Positions 36,997-49,493 of a stretch of 64,000 nt of DNA are shown here, in pieces; the stretch's first letter is position 1, and each line of letters starts with the position of its first letter. The DNA is from Triops longicaudatus (Eukaryota > Arthropoda > Branchiopoda > Notostraca > Triopsidae). The translations under genes were made by a program, and so were the position numbers. The stretch lies in NCBI GenBank assembly GCA_022885665.1, contig JAGQDJ010000130.1, positions 89,818 through 153,817 of the forward strand, in the 5' to 3' direction. Below the pieces are notes generated by a model. It searched no databases, had not been told where the DNA came from, and was given only the letters and a program-made list of their open reading frames with translations.

Positions 36997-39900
36997 TCAG
37001 CGCCTGGGATGACAAAGACCTCTGGAGAAATGTGTCTCCCGTGCATAAGACTAGTACAAATGTCTCGTTCCAAGCTGACAAGGCAGAAGCGGATTTTGAA
37101 CCCAGTGCAGCAACTGTTCGTGCCGCAGTGGGAACCACGGCTTATATGACCTGCAAGCCCCGGAGCTTACGCAACAAAACGGTAAGATAATTTCTCCAAG
37201 GAACCAAAAATGTCGTCTTTCAAGGTTTCCTTTTTCTAGTTAACCATTCCTTGTCACAAATAGTTCCATGTTAAATGTAATTATTCCCGTTTTCCTGAAA
37301 TAAAAGGAAAAATTATTAGAAATGTGTAATTAGCTAAGTAAATTATCTTGAGTGTCCATTTTTTCAGATAATTAATTGTAGCAAAGTACATTCCAAGACC
37401 GTAGCAGAACTTCTGGTTAAAACGAATCTTTTATAACGATTTGCTATAGTGGACGGATTGTGAGATCCCGAGATACTTAAATGTACATAATAAACGTTTA
37501 CTGTAACGAACTTAGGATATAAAGAGTAGCTCTACCGTAACAAATGATGTTCGTTGTAGCGAGATTAAAACTTTTGTTGTGATTGAAAGACGCGTTTCTG
37601 TAAGTAACTCGAATAAAATAATTAAAGTAAAATCTAGCTAGTACGTATGCCGGTTATAATCGGATGTTGTGGACAAGTGCAATTTCCAGAGGAAACGAAA
37701 AGAATGTAATCCAATATTGGCTATTACGCACAATCGGCTATAATGCACAAATTTTCCGTCCTTTTTCCGTATGCGTTAGAGCGCAATTTTTATTTTAGAA
37801 TTGTAACAAGAATCACTGCAGTAAAATCCTGTTATAACGAACCCCGTTGTTACATAAAACTGTTTGGTGTGTCTGAAGTTCGTTACATCAGAAGTAATTT
37901 TTTCGATCCTCCACTGTAGTCAACTCGTTACAAGAGAATCCATTGTAGCTTGATTTTGTATTTTTAGAATAATAATAAGAACTACTAAAGTAAAATCTCG
38001 CTATAACGACTCTCATTGTTACAGAATACTGCATAGTATATCCGAATTTCGTTATATCAGACGTGAATTTTCCGACCCGCCACAGCCAATGACAGTCCGT
38101 TATAAGAGAGTCCGTTATATCGAGATTCATTACTTCCAAATCGTTGAATATGTGTGGAAAATGCAACAATATTTTAGTGAGCGTACGTAATAATTACCAT
38201 TCAAACATGTATCAAGTGATAATCTGGAATTTGCAGTTACATCTCTCTCTTTCGTTATAACTTTCAGTCATAATGAACAGAACCTGAGTTACGCAAATGT
38301 ATAGAAAAATTACCTGATGTAACGAATTTTGGATATGCCGAACAATCTTTTTTGTACCAAGTGTGTCCATGACCGGAGATCCTTCTGTATATTACTACTA
38401 CATTGTGCGTTGTGTTACATGTCGATGTTTTCTCGTTCTCCATATTTCTACCGTATATTTTTTTTAGATTTGGTCTTCTACAGTAAGTATACAAAATACT
38501 CGAAAGTTTCGATCATGGCGACTTTAATTCCTTTATTGTGATTGTATGAAAGGTATCGTGGGTTCGGCACCGCGACGTGCACATTCTGACAGTGGGTCGT
38601 TACACATACACGACGGACTCTCGGTTCACTGCCCATCATCAGCGTCATACTGGCGAATGGACCTTGTTGCTGAAATCGGCCATGCTAAATGATTCGGGCT
38701 TGTATGAATGCCAAATTGGGACTCAACCCACGAGGAGTTTCTTCGTAACGTTGCAAGTCGTGGGTAAGCACGTCCCTTTGAACAACCTTTAAGTTTATGT
38801 GTGTCCTTCGTTCCTATCAGAAATTCGACTCCTTCAACGGAGTAAAATGAAAAGATCTTTGGAAAAAGGACAAACGAGTTCGTGCCGAAGAAACGTAGAG
38901 CCAAGCGTCTTAATGATGTTATAGACTTGGCCCCTTTTTCTGCTTCTACTGCACTTGAGTATGTGTTGTGTGTGTCGTTTTGCCGGCGATTAGAAACTGA
39001 TGGAGAATTTCCCCCCTGGGGTGTTCATTTTCCGAGTTAAAAGTTTCTGCCATTTTTTATAGTACTTTACGATGTAGAAGGCTTTTCACACCGTAATTCT
39101 TTGGACATCAAAGCAAAACTCCAAAAGAATGGTTTCCAAGTCTAGACATTATAGTATTTTTAGTGTTTTGCGAACAAGATGATGGAGATGAAGGAAGATA
39201 TCATTGTAAGAGATGACGGGTATAAGTTTCAGGGAAGGTTACAGCATCCATAAATCTAAATGCCCCAATTTGGCTAATAAGAGTCTTTACAAAGTTTTAG
39301 GGCGTCAGCTGGATACATTCATGTGTTATTCCTGGCTCTGCCGGAATTTTTGTGATTGTAATGTGTTCCGTGAATAGGATGCGTCAGCTTGTAAAGTTAA
39401 TATCCATAATAAAAACATATCATGATGGAACTTTTGGGGGAAATAAGACGCCTCATCGATAGTTAGAAGTTTCCGTAACAATCGTACCGGATAACTCCAG
39501 GCTTCTAATAATAACAATAACACCAAGTTAATACGCACATTCAAGAAAAATACCAATATCTTAGCGAGTAGTACTTGGAAAGCTTGCTAAAAATAGTCGT
39601 TTGTACAGAAATATACTATACACAGCGCAATGCGTGCTGTGTAAAAGCAAAATTTTCTTAATTGCCCTCGGGCAATCCCTGGATGTTAGGCAAACAGCGT
39701 GGGGCGGCGTGGTCGCGCTTGGCCTCGTCGTCCAAACAATGAAATTGTCGTCTCCTAAGCAAAGTACACAAGTGTGCTATCTTACAGATATACTATTTGA
39801 TTTGGAAAAGCAGTCTCGAGCAAAGATAACATGGAAAACGCCGGTTAGGCGTTTTTCACAGCAAGCTGTCAGAAGCTTCCCTTATGAGCTCCCCACGCAC

Positions 39901-42897
39901 GCCATCTGCCGAACGCGTCTTTCGAAAGAATGCTACACAGAAGTAGTTTGTTATCACAGAAATGCCAACGGCCATACCACGCAGAATGTATTCAGATTCA
40001 TTATCACAGAAATGCATAGTTTATTGATTGTTTTCAATGTAAAAAATACAATACCAAGAAATATGAGTAATTTTGTAGAGAAGGCGGAGCACTTTCTTGA
40101 TAAATATGAACCATTTTCATTCTCTAAAAATAGAGCCTTAATGCCTCTCAAATGTACTTACTTCCACATTTATTAGCATTCTCAAATGGTTCTTCAGCAT
40201 TGTAGGTGCAGTATCAATTTACAAATTACTGCGTTACGTCCTCTGTATCCCAGAAATAGAAGCCTTACATATACAGACAGGCCCGTAGCCAGGGGGTTAG
40301 GGGGTTAACCCCACCCCCCTGTACCAAAATCCTGGCTACCGGCCTGTATACAGAATACACAGAATCCTTACTCTAAAGAGAAAATTGATACAGTGCTTGT
40401 TTACTGAATATGATTGGATTCACAGAAAACTAGGATATAAATTGTTCAGTACAAGGTATCTCCTCCATCTTTGTCTCTTTTTCGCCTCGCCCACTTTTCC
40501 TGGAATCGTCAGGGATGGACGACCAGTAAAACTTTCTCCAAATCTTTACAAACATCGATTTATATTCATGTTGATTTGTCCGAAAGAGAATTTAGAGAGC
40601 AAGGGCAGAGATCTAGGGGAGTTTCATTCTTTTTTTTATTTCGTAGCTTTTCTTCCTCCAGGAGTATGAAAAGCCCCGGAGGTAAATGAAAAGTTATGGG
40701 AATAGGAGCAAAAGTTGTGCTTCATCGATCCTCACTGAAGGAAGACGAAGAAATATCGTTGTATGTTTTCTCTTAATCTCTCATTTATTTGAAATTTCCA
40801 TCTTTCTGGCTCGTTCGTCTTAGTTCACGTGAGAAAAGGCCAGAAAACTGAATACAATTTTTCATTCTTGCAAATGGAGAAGGTAGGGAGCAATTTAAAA
40901 CTGCGAAAATTATATTGGAGCGCGCAATATGTAGCAATAAATAATTGAGTATCAGTAAGCCGGCTGGGGATGTGAGGAGAAATTGTTTGAAAGAAGCTGA
41001 AAATGGATGTAGCCACCACCAGCTGACGCAGACAGTCAAATTTCCTCACGGCCAGCATACAACGACACTGTTGTCTTCGTGAACTTGCTCCGAAGTCATC
41101 TTCTAAAGAAGCTGTGACGAAAACCGGCAGCCCTTTCGACTTTTCCGAGCGCCAGCCAAAGACAACGTTTTTTATGCACGCGAAGGGATACAAAATGGAT
41201 ATACATGCACACAAAAAAAAGAGGATCGCATCTCTGGGGAAAATAGCAAACGCCAACCTTCCGTAGTAGAACCTAAAAAATAAGCTCATAAAAAGGTATA
41301 TGAACTTCTCGATTTTCAGTTTTTTCGGGAGGATGCGTTTCGTGTGGTGATCCTGTTAGGGAAGCAGGACTTATTACCCAGATCTGTGTGTGAAACATTT
41401 CAAAGTTACTCGACGTACGTTTTTTTTTTCCTGCTGGTTATTTCTGCCCCTTCAATGATGTTTATTTTTTTCTCGTTTGGAATTTTTTTCAGAACCCAGC
41501 AGTGAAATACTCGGAGGATCGGATCTTCACGTGCAGGAAGGCAGTGCCGTGAATATAACTTGCGTGGTTAGAGATTCGGGAGGTCAACCCGCGTTCTTCT
41601 TCTGGTACCATAGTGGACAGGTAAAAAAATAGCTGTATGAGCACTAACAAAAAGACGGAAAAAGTGTCAGAAAAAGCAAAGAAAGTTTTACAACCCCAAA
41701 AGATAAGATCTAAAATGACTAAGTAACAGACATTGTAGAAAAGTTTTCATAATGGCGAAAAAGCCGTTAGCATTGAGGAAAATGCCTTGAGGACTGACGT
41801 GAAGTGAAGGCAAGCGGTGTTTGAAAAATGAGGTGACGCCATCTTTGTTGTAGCGAGTGAAGATATTCTTTGTACGTCCTAATTTATTCCGTTCGTTCAT
41901 TGGAGTGTGCTTTAATGCTGCAGAACACCTCCTATAAAACTTCTTTTCGGGTACATTTAGCGATCTTCTGCGCCATTAGATTCAGTTGAAAGGGTATTTG
42001 CTGCAGAAATTTGCATGAAAAGAGGATAACCGGGGTGAGTGGGGATACAAGGAACACGGATGCTTTTCTATACCGCTTGTAACCTAGTCGTACGTTTTCC
42101 ATGAAGAGGTTTAGAAAAAGAAAATAAAAAGTGTGGGGAGACGAAAAAATATAGCTTGTCAGAACAAACTGATTACTGCTAGCATGAAGTTCGTGCGCAG
42201 ATAGCTGCAGATTTATCGCATGGTGTTTGAAGGTAGAGCGACTCATAAAAAGGAAAATTAGAACAGGCTATAAAGAGAAGAAATATTGCTGCCAACGAAT
42301 AAACTTTGTGGATTTTTTTAGTTTTTTGAATTTTTTATTGACAGAAATGCTAGCATTTTGTAAAGCGCGGGTCGAATTTTTATGTATGTTTTGCATAGAT
42401 TTTTTCATATAAAATTTTCATTAGCATTTATTTATTTTTCATTATAGTTTTGTGTTGATTTGCTGTTAGGTTATCGACTTCGCGCAACGGAAAAAGGAAC
42501 ACCGATATTACGATGCTTCAGAAGACGTTACGTGGAGCTTGGTGTCCATGAATCACGCAGAATTAGCTGATACTGGGGTCTATACATGTCAACCTGCACA
42601 CGCGCCGAAGGCGTCGCTTCGGTTGCACGTTCTGAAAGGTAACAAAGTCCGCTATATCGTGTTGCTCTGTGGGGCTTGGCACGGGTGTAAGGCGAGACAA
42701 ACGGCCACGCCATCCCGAAAAGTTATGAGCAGTGTTAATTATCGCGGTAGCTGTATCTTTTACTTTTCTTTTTGTATTTATTTACAGGAGAGCAACCGGC
42801 TGCCGTGCAACGCAGTATAGCGTCATATTGCGCCTTTTGTAAACCGTTAATTGTTATTTTTTGGCCTATTTTCATCCTTCGCGAAATGTGTGTTTAA
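36997..42897 (+). CDS. Dpr-like two-Ig-domain cell-surface protein (5' incomplete, 5 exons)
   Basis: Dpr proteins are neuronal surface proteins that pair with DIP proteins in arthropod synaptic recognition. Exons seen: 36997-37181, 38553-38763, 41493-41620, 42470-42638, 42788-42897. Phases agree at every GT-AG junction (1, 0, 1, 0, 1). Ig domain 1 has YMTC and YECQ as its cysteine pair. It also carries the Dpr hallmark SWVRHRDVHILTVGRYTYTT and the segment TQPTRSFFVTLQVV. Ig domain 2 has EILGGSDLHVQEGSAVNITC, FFWYHSGQ and DTGVYTCQP. The last exon starts GEQPAAVQR, a conserved Dpr post-Ig segment. It ends with a short hydrophobic run (LIVIFWPIFIL) and REMCV, suggesting a GPI-type or membrane tail. 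The signal-peptide exon is missing: the first exon begins after a TTTGTAG acceptor in phase 1, so at least one upstream exon exists. The exact Dpr paralogue cannot be assigned. Confidence 0.9.
37400..38340. repeat. Tandem cluster of diverged TAACGAAC-family elements in the first visible Dpr intron
   Basis: Two well-preserved units lie head to tail with about a 170-bp period. Unit 1 (about 37,817-37,970) starts GCAGTAAAATCCTGTTATAA then CGAACCCCG. Unit 2 (about 37,986-38,140) starts AAAGTAAAATCTCGCTATAA then CGACTCTC. Each contains an internal GTTCGTTA-CATCAG-like segment and ends with an inverted form of its start. More decayed pieces flank them at 37,430-37,600 and 38,230-38,340. The repeats lie wholly inside the intron 37182-38552. 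Confidence 0.6.
38764..41492 (+). other. Second visible Dpr intron (2.7 kb)
   Basis: The intron is bounded by GTAAGC and a TTTTTTTCAG acceptor. It contains the hAT-type MITE at 40,278-40,346 and an unassigned + strand frame at 39601-40176 (191 codons). That translation has no domain I recognise, and part of its length comes from a short internal duplication of a TTATCACAGAAATGC block. Several minus-strand frames at 40,785-41,289 also lack domains. Confidence 0.7.
40278..40346. mobile_element. hAT-type MITE with perfect 8-bp target-site duplication
   Basis: The left end is CAGGCCCGTAGCCAGG and the right end is CCTGGCTACCGGCCTG, 16-bp terminal inverted repeats with one mismatch. The element is flanked on both sides by TATACAGA (40,270-40,277 and 40,347-40,354), a perfect 8-bp direct repeat. 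CAG-initial TIRs and 8-bp duplications are the signature of hAT transposons. At 69 bp the element has no coding capacity and depends on an autonomous source elsewhere. It interrupts an intron of the Dpr-like gene. The intact duplication suggests a relatively recent insertion compared with other repeats in the window. Confidence 0.85.
41621..42469 (+). other. Third visible Dpr intron
   Basis: The intron starts GTAAAAAAAT and ends in a TGCTGTTAG acceptor. It splits Ig domain 2 between the conserved FWYHSGQ and the following strand. Minus-strand frames inside it (41688-41900 and 41932-42246) show no recognisable domain. Confidence 0.75.
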
Positions 42898-42962
42898 CAT
42901 TCGTTTTCACGTCACCCTTCTCCGAGAAAACCTTGTATAATTTTCTTTTTTTTTGTCGGAAA

Positions 42963-42968
42963 AATAAA
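42963..42968 (+). other. Polyadenylation signal for the Dpr-like gene
   Basis: AATAAA lies 66 nt downstream of the TAA stop at 42,895-42,897. This supports the exon beginning at 42,788 as a true terminal exon. Confidence 0.55.
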
Positions 42969-43076
42969 CAGAAAAAAATCTTGGGGGAGAAAAGAGACAA
43001 AGTGATGAGTTTGGAAATGACAACTTCACTTTCTGGTTGTTTTTGGGTATTTCTGACAAATAATTTCTCGTCGTAG

Positions 43077-43228
43077 GAGTGCGAGTTCACCAACAGCTGG
43101 ACCGTTTCGATCGCATTAATCGAAGAGCTTTGGAGTACCCAAAGAAAAAAGTGTGTCCGACGAACGTTAAGAACGACACTTGTGGACTTTTTTCAGCTCT
43201 TTTGCTCAGTTTGCGTTACGAACGATAA
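43077..43228 (+). other. Possible alternative terminal exon of the Dpr-like gene
   Basis: A strong acceptor (TTTCTCGTCGTAG) is followed by a frame of 49 codons plus a stop. It is open in the phase (1) supplied by the exon ending at 42,638. It would also be in frame with a cryptic GTATAG donor inside the 42,788 exon. The peptide starts VRVHQQLDRFDRINRRALEY and ends CGLFSALLLSLRYER, a short hydrophobic tail that could serve as a second membrane or GPI signal. The segment looks richer in G and C than its surroundings. The call is an inference from phase and splice site only; transcripts would decide it. Confidence 0.35.
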
Positions 43229-46200
43229 GAGAGGTTTTTGGGGGAAGAGGTAATGTACCCGATCGGTGACGGTTCTGTGTACAAAGTTTTGGAACTCGAC
43301 CAGGTTGGCAATTATGGAGTTAGAACTCCAGCTTTTGCACTGGAAGTTGTTCCTTTTTGTGTACTAATGGGTAAAGGGTAGGGTAAACCCATTAGACGTG
43401 GGTTTGTGAGTGTTTAGTGTAACATTTCTGAGAGAAGAGATATCAGTGTTCGGCAACATAGCTCCGCGTTTTATAACAAAAAGGATTCTATTTATTTACT
43501 GGGATTTTAGGTTAGTTAGGTTAGAGTAGCGGATGCATGTGTTATAGAGTCGTGCAAATTATTAATTTGTTACAAAAGGGATTGTGTGTAGGTAATTTGT
43601 GTGACCTAACACGCTTGTATTCAAGTGTCATAAGTTGGAATGCAGGTACTTGGGGTTTGATTGACAGTAACCTACCGTGCAGTAAAGCACGCGCGACTGG
43701 AGCACTTTTGCGAAAGACAATGACATTGTCTTAGCCATATAACGTACTGTATTATACGTACCAGTGGAAACCAAGGAACTTCGAAGTCAAGTATTTGCGC
43801 AAGTTGTTCGCTGTTTCATGTCGTTTCAAGCTCATAAAAGCGACACAAGTACCAGCGTGGACAAGTGGATTACTGAGTTACTGGACAATGATAATTTAAG
43901 CCAAAGCAAGCAAGCTAGACAAGGGGGACATCTAGCGGTGTCAATGGCGTTATCCTCCTTTGTTTTATACTGGAAAGAGGAGGAACAGGACAGTTGACAC
44001 GACGGACAGACCGTACAAAAATTAAATTAATGAACTTAAACCTTTTAACCTGTAACCTTTTAGAACTTGAAAAAAAATCACAATTAATGGATACAACGAA
44101 GTCTGCGTGGAAGAATTTTCGTCGAAAAAGAGTGAATTGTACAAAAGAAAAAAAATAGAAATGAGTCTTGCATTTTTTACAAGAAGGAGTCGTGTTTATT
44201 TCGTTGTACCGCTCAATGTATGTATCTAAAAGTTATGTAAAAATACCGTTTGTGTCGATGATAAGTTCGAGAATAACTCGTCTAAAAATTCATTTCAAAT
44301 TCACTATAATGATTTTTCACGAGATTTTAAAAATCCAAAGTGATTATTTCGTGCTCTTTGAACTGTGCCATATTGACCACGGGGAACACTCTGTAGAACA
44401 CAACTTGGCAACGCTGCTGTTCCCCACACTTAAAAACGCCAACTACTTGACCATAGTACTGGTAAAAATTGAGGGAACGAGGGATACTGAAGCCACTCCC
44501 CTACAGAACATACCCTTTTCTTATTTTCGTTAAACATTTGAACAACACAAAATCATACATTTTTTTACAAAACAAAGCTAGTATGTTTCCGGTATCTAAG
44601 TTTTATAGTATGAATAAGTTATCATTATCATTATGATATATTAAATAATCATGTCATTTTTGGAAATGGCAATCGAGTAGTTTCCTTATGACAAAACACG
44701 TGGCTCATAACCTTAGTCAAAACAATGTATCGAACATTTCATTTTGTACAATGGAAGTGCCTTGGAAATACCTTCAGTTTTCGAGGTCGTTGATCTTATT
44801 TTTTGTCTTCTTGAAGTGTAAAATAGTATTTTATAGCTAGGACACTACCTAATCTGCAGAGTATAATTCTGGGCTAGACTTTTAGTTGCACATGAAGTGA
44901 AAAACAACGAGCAGGATTGCCAACGATGTCGCATCCGTCCCCTACTTGTAATAGGAATGTAACAAACCGTTTACCAAAGGCGCAGATAAAAGTTTCCGTG
45001 ACTTTTGAGACTTGATTTCGTGTACAGTACGGTAGCAAAAAAAAAGCGACCCTTGAAAATAGTAATTTTGTAACTTCACGTCACTTGCGTGAGTGGCGTC
45101 CCTATGCCGTCATATTGCGTTTCGTTCATGTAACCTAAGCAGCACCCGCGATGGAAACATTCATTGTTACTCAACGTCGTGTGTTGAGTACAGAATCATT
45201 TCTTTCAGTCAACTTTCTGAAGAGCATTGTATACAGAAATCGTTCATCAAAAGCTTGGAGTCGTACGAGCTGAAATCACGGCAAATGTGAATGGGTTCAA
45301 TTGTAACGTGAGGCAATTGAAACAAACAACACAGAAAAACAGTTTTTCAACAACGGATACCTTGATACCATTACAAAAAATAAACTTTAAAAGAGAAAGG
45401 TACTGAATTAAATCGATCATTGTACGAGGTACTGTATTGGGTTATGAGCAAAACACACGTAGGGAAATATCAATGAAAAATTTCAGAAGGCGCAGTAAGT
45501 TAGCTATGGAAAAGCTGTAATTGGAAAGTAGCACAAACAAATCACAAAAAGTTCGAGCGAACTAGTAGCTCTTTCCTCGCAGAGCTTAAGGTTGTTATGT
45601 TTATTTCCATTGCTTAATATTTTCGTAAAAACTCTAGCAGGTAAAACATGCGTGGTATAATACAAAACAATTTTAAAACTTAAGTACCAGCTCTCAGAAG
45701 TAATAAGAGCAATAAGAAACTCAAGGTTCCTCTACGAATGAAAAGAAAGCATGACTGTAAAATCACATTTCTTACAGAAATGAAATACAAGCTTTTACAA
45801 AGCATAATTTCCTTAATATTGCACCTTGCACATGGTAAAGAAACAGAAATTCGGTAAAGAAACATAATTGCGACCTAACTAAGACCTTTTGACTAAAGCA
45901 GTAATCTTTCGCAAAACTTCGTCGTTGCGTTCTACATATCGAGAAAACAATAAAATAAAGAAAACGCATTTATACGCAGCTGTTTATAACTTACAATTCA
46001 CCAAAATTTTTGGGAGTAACCTTAATTCGTGAAAACATGTTTTAAATGCTTCTAGCCTCCAAGTAAGGCGTTAATTCGCATAAATCAATTTAGTGGTGTT
46101 TCTCCGGAGCACTGATCATGTGTTATGGCGTCGTACCGTCAACCGGGGTAATTCTGAACACGTGGGGAAACTTCGAACATTTTACAGTAAACGATAGGCC

Positions 46201-46615
46201 ATCTACTGCCCTTCAACTATGCAACGCAAAGCAGCAAATAAAATATTACCGGATTTGGCGATGAATGGGCTTTCTTAGGGTAAAAGTACCAAGTTTTAAG
46301 TTCTAACACATTTCCTGGCAACAAGAACTTTAACACAAGAGGCCTTTTTGATATAATTTTAGTTTTTTTTTTTTTTCGTATTTTCACTAACGAAAAACAA
46401 CTATGACAGGTGCTCCATTTTAGGCTTCAAAGTTACTTCGTCGCCGTTTTGCTACCTTAATCAAAACGCAGTTACAACCTGTTGTCTATAGGCAAGCTCG
46501 ATGTTAAAATTACATAGTGAGCTTTGACCTTTTTCCTGTGTTATGGTTTATGGCTGTTCCGAGGATAGAGAGCACTAGCTAGCTAGGTGAGCGCGTCGGG
46601 GTCAGGGAGGGCGCC
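43229..46615. other. No gene recognised
   Basis: The longest frame is + 44168-44533 (121 codons), with no recognisable domain. Another at 43764-43997 is hydrophilic and unassigned. No RNA gene was seen. Confidence 0.5.
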
Positions 46616-46789
46616 ATCACATTCTCTTGTACGTACACCGACAAAATTTACGGAGTAGTTCTCGTTCTACAACCGCAACTCTTCTTGGTAATTGGGTTCC
46701 AAAGGACTACATGGACACGGGAGACATTTACGAACGAGTTTTGTTTAATGTTTGTTTCGATTATTTTGATTATATTTTAAGTGGAGGTC
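46616..46789 (+). repeat. Dispersed repeat, copy 1
   Basis: This 170-bp segment matches the reverse complement of 49,494-49,671 over its whole length, at roughly three-quarters identity by eye. Shared blocks include GAGTAGTTCTCGTT, AATTGGGTTCCAAA and ATGGACACG. The reading frame is not conserved, because small offsetting indels separate the copies. Read on the minus strand, part resembles the WNPIxxK...VxRELLR pattern of a non-LTR retrotransposon reverse-transcriptase C-terminus. That resemblance is weak. Confidence 0.5.
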
Positions 46790-49493
46790 TTATTATTGCT
46801 TTATTATTTTTTCTCTCTTAAATACGTTTATTTTTAAATGTAACTGGATATTTATGTTGTCTTTGCTTTTTTTGACAGGTTCCTGCATGTTGCCACCAAA
46901 TTTCTTCTTTTTCGCTCGGAAATGTATTTTTAAATGTAAAACATGCTTGTTTTCTGAGCTCAAAAAATGCCTTTTCATTGTTCTACTGCCATTCTTCACG
47001 TCCAGAAAGTACCTCCACCAACGATTAAATGGGTCCATGCTGAAATAAGTTAAATGACAGTAACATTTTGTTTTAATTTTAAGTCAGTCTGCATTTAACA
47101 GGTCATACTTTAATCGTTGAAAAGAGATTTGGAAACCATAGTTTCAGTATATTTATATCTCGAAGAAAATTGCGTAATAGCTCAATAAGCGGTACATTTC
47201 GTTAAAAGGACAGGGTATTGATGGACAAAATACAGGAGATACACACATTTCATCAATTGATTTCCATTGCTGGCCTATCATATATTTCTAGGTACTTAAG
47301 AGCCTTGAGACTATCACACAAAACCAGGAAGGAGAACTTATTTATAATTTCTGTCAAACACCCAAAATAATTACACGTGAAAAAAGCCAGTTCATGGAAA
47401 GGAAAATGAGCACTGGCGCACATTCTTAGATCTATCTACACTTATTGCAGATGAGTATGAAGGAATGCAAATATATAACGAAAATAACTATCTAATAGAG
47501 AGGTATTATACGAAGAAAATAAAATTGGTCAGGAAATCTTCCAGATGGCTTTATTTACATTCGATAGTGGCAGGATAAAACATGATTAAAGCATGCATGC
47601 TCTGCTTAGAAGGACGGGTTACTTAACTAACACAACTTTTTTCTTCAACAAATTCAACTTAACTAATTATCAAAAGATCTTTCAGTTATTAATTCGCGTA
47701 CAACTACTTGCCGCGACCAAAGAAAAAAAAAACTACTTCCCTCACAAATTCGGAGTGTTTACTAAATCTCTGGGACACGAAACTGCGTTTCCTATAAGAA
47801 ATAAACACAACTGCGGCAATTTCATTTGCATTTTCTGTCACAAGTAAGGCTAATAAACATCAAAGCTAAAACACATGCTTCAATAGCTAATTATTTTACA
47901 AACAGACTTTAAAGTCCAGAATAAAAGAATATGACTGGACAAACAAACGACAGTTAAAGTGTACACATGAAAATTATAATTATAACACAGATAATAGAAA
48001 ATCAAAGAAGCTTAAATCCAAACAAGAAGACCGCACTAATTTCTTGTGGCTTTGGCGAGAAAACCATGCTGGACCCAACTTCTGTAGGATGGTTGAGGCA
48101 TAGTGTACCCTTTCTTTTATGTGATTTATATGGGTCACGTTAGGAAATATCGATTATTTCTACATGGCTTGGATTTTCTATTAGCTGTTTTATAATTATG
48201 ACGTTCATGTGTATAGGTTAGCTCTCGTTCGTTTAACCCCTTTCAAACTCCATATTATTCTTGATTTTAATCTTTATTTATGAAAGAATTAGCTAATGAA
48301 GCAGTCTTTTGGCATTTGTTAGCCTTATTTATGTCAGAATGTGCAAATAGAATTGCTGGCAATTTTGTTTCTCTCTCATGGCAAACGCAGTTTCATGTCA
48401 TAAATATTTAGTAAACGCTTGGAAATCGTAACAAAAATGGTCTTAGTTTTGGACGCTGCATGTAGCTATACAGGAATTAATAACTGAAAGATCTTCTGAT
48501 AATTAGTGAAAGTTGAATTTGTTGAAGACAAAGTTATGATAGTTAAGTAACTCGCCTCTCCAACTAGAGCGCACATGCTTTAAATCAGGTGTTATCATCT
48601 CACCATCGTGTGCAAACAGAACCACGTGGAAAGATTTCCGGACAAATCTATAATTTTCGCATAACACTTGTCTATTTGTTAACTACGTTAGTTACAAATA
48701 CGCATTCTTTCATGTTGGACTGCAAGTTAAGTTCAGATATACCTAAGAATGTGCTCTTGATGCTTGTTTTACTCGGTTTTTCTGTTAGACTATGCGTAAT
48801 GGTTTCGGACGTGACAGCATTCGTAAATAACTTTACCGCGCTTTGAGTTTGGAACACAACTTTCGGCTATCACGCTATCTTGCCGTGGGTAGTTCCTTGA
48901 ACCTCGACGGTTTCCAAATCTCTTGTCAGCGATCAAAGTATGACCTTTCAATAAGCAAAGCATAGCAAAGTATGACCATCAAAGTATGACCTATAATTTG
49001 TTTATCGTATTCCAGGGGAAAAAATTACAATGAACAGTAAATACTTATATAGACAACATTGAGATTCAGTCTTAATATTTACAGAATAGCCGCATTCAAT
49101 GTGACAATCGTTCAGTAAACTCGCGTCTCAATTGGCAAAGTAGTCAAGTAGTTGAGTTGAGGTTAGGTGGGGGTGTATCTATCAATGAAGAATAGAAACT
49201 TTATAATGCAAATATTTTAAAAAAAAATAAAAATACGCTTGTAAAATAAATAAACTTGTAAAGCAAACAAAATATAACTTTTCAGCTTCACAAATCACTT
49301 TCACAACAGAACTTAGTCACTGGCAAAACGCGCTTATAGCACTCACAATTTGTAAAATGAATATAATGAAAAATTAAGAAGAAAAAGTTACGCATTCACC
49401 TTAAATAGGAGTAAATTTACGTTGCACATCACCTCTCTCGTATCCTGAACTACGGCCTATGGGTGGGCTCTTTTGACTTCTGGGCTCTTTAGA
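46790..49493. other. No gene recognised
   Basis: AT-rich spacer between the two inverted repeat copies. Frames are at most 85 codons, with no recognisable domain. Confidence 0.55.
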
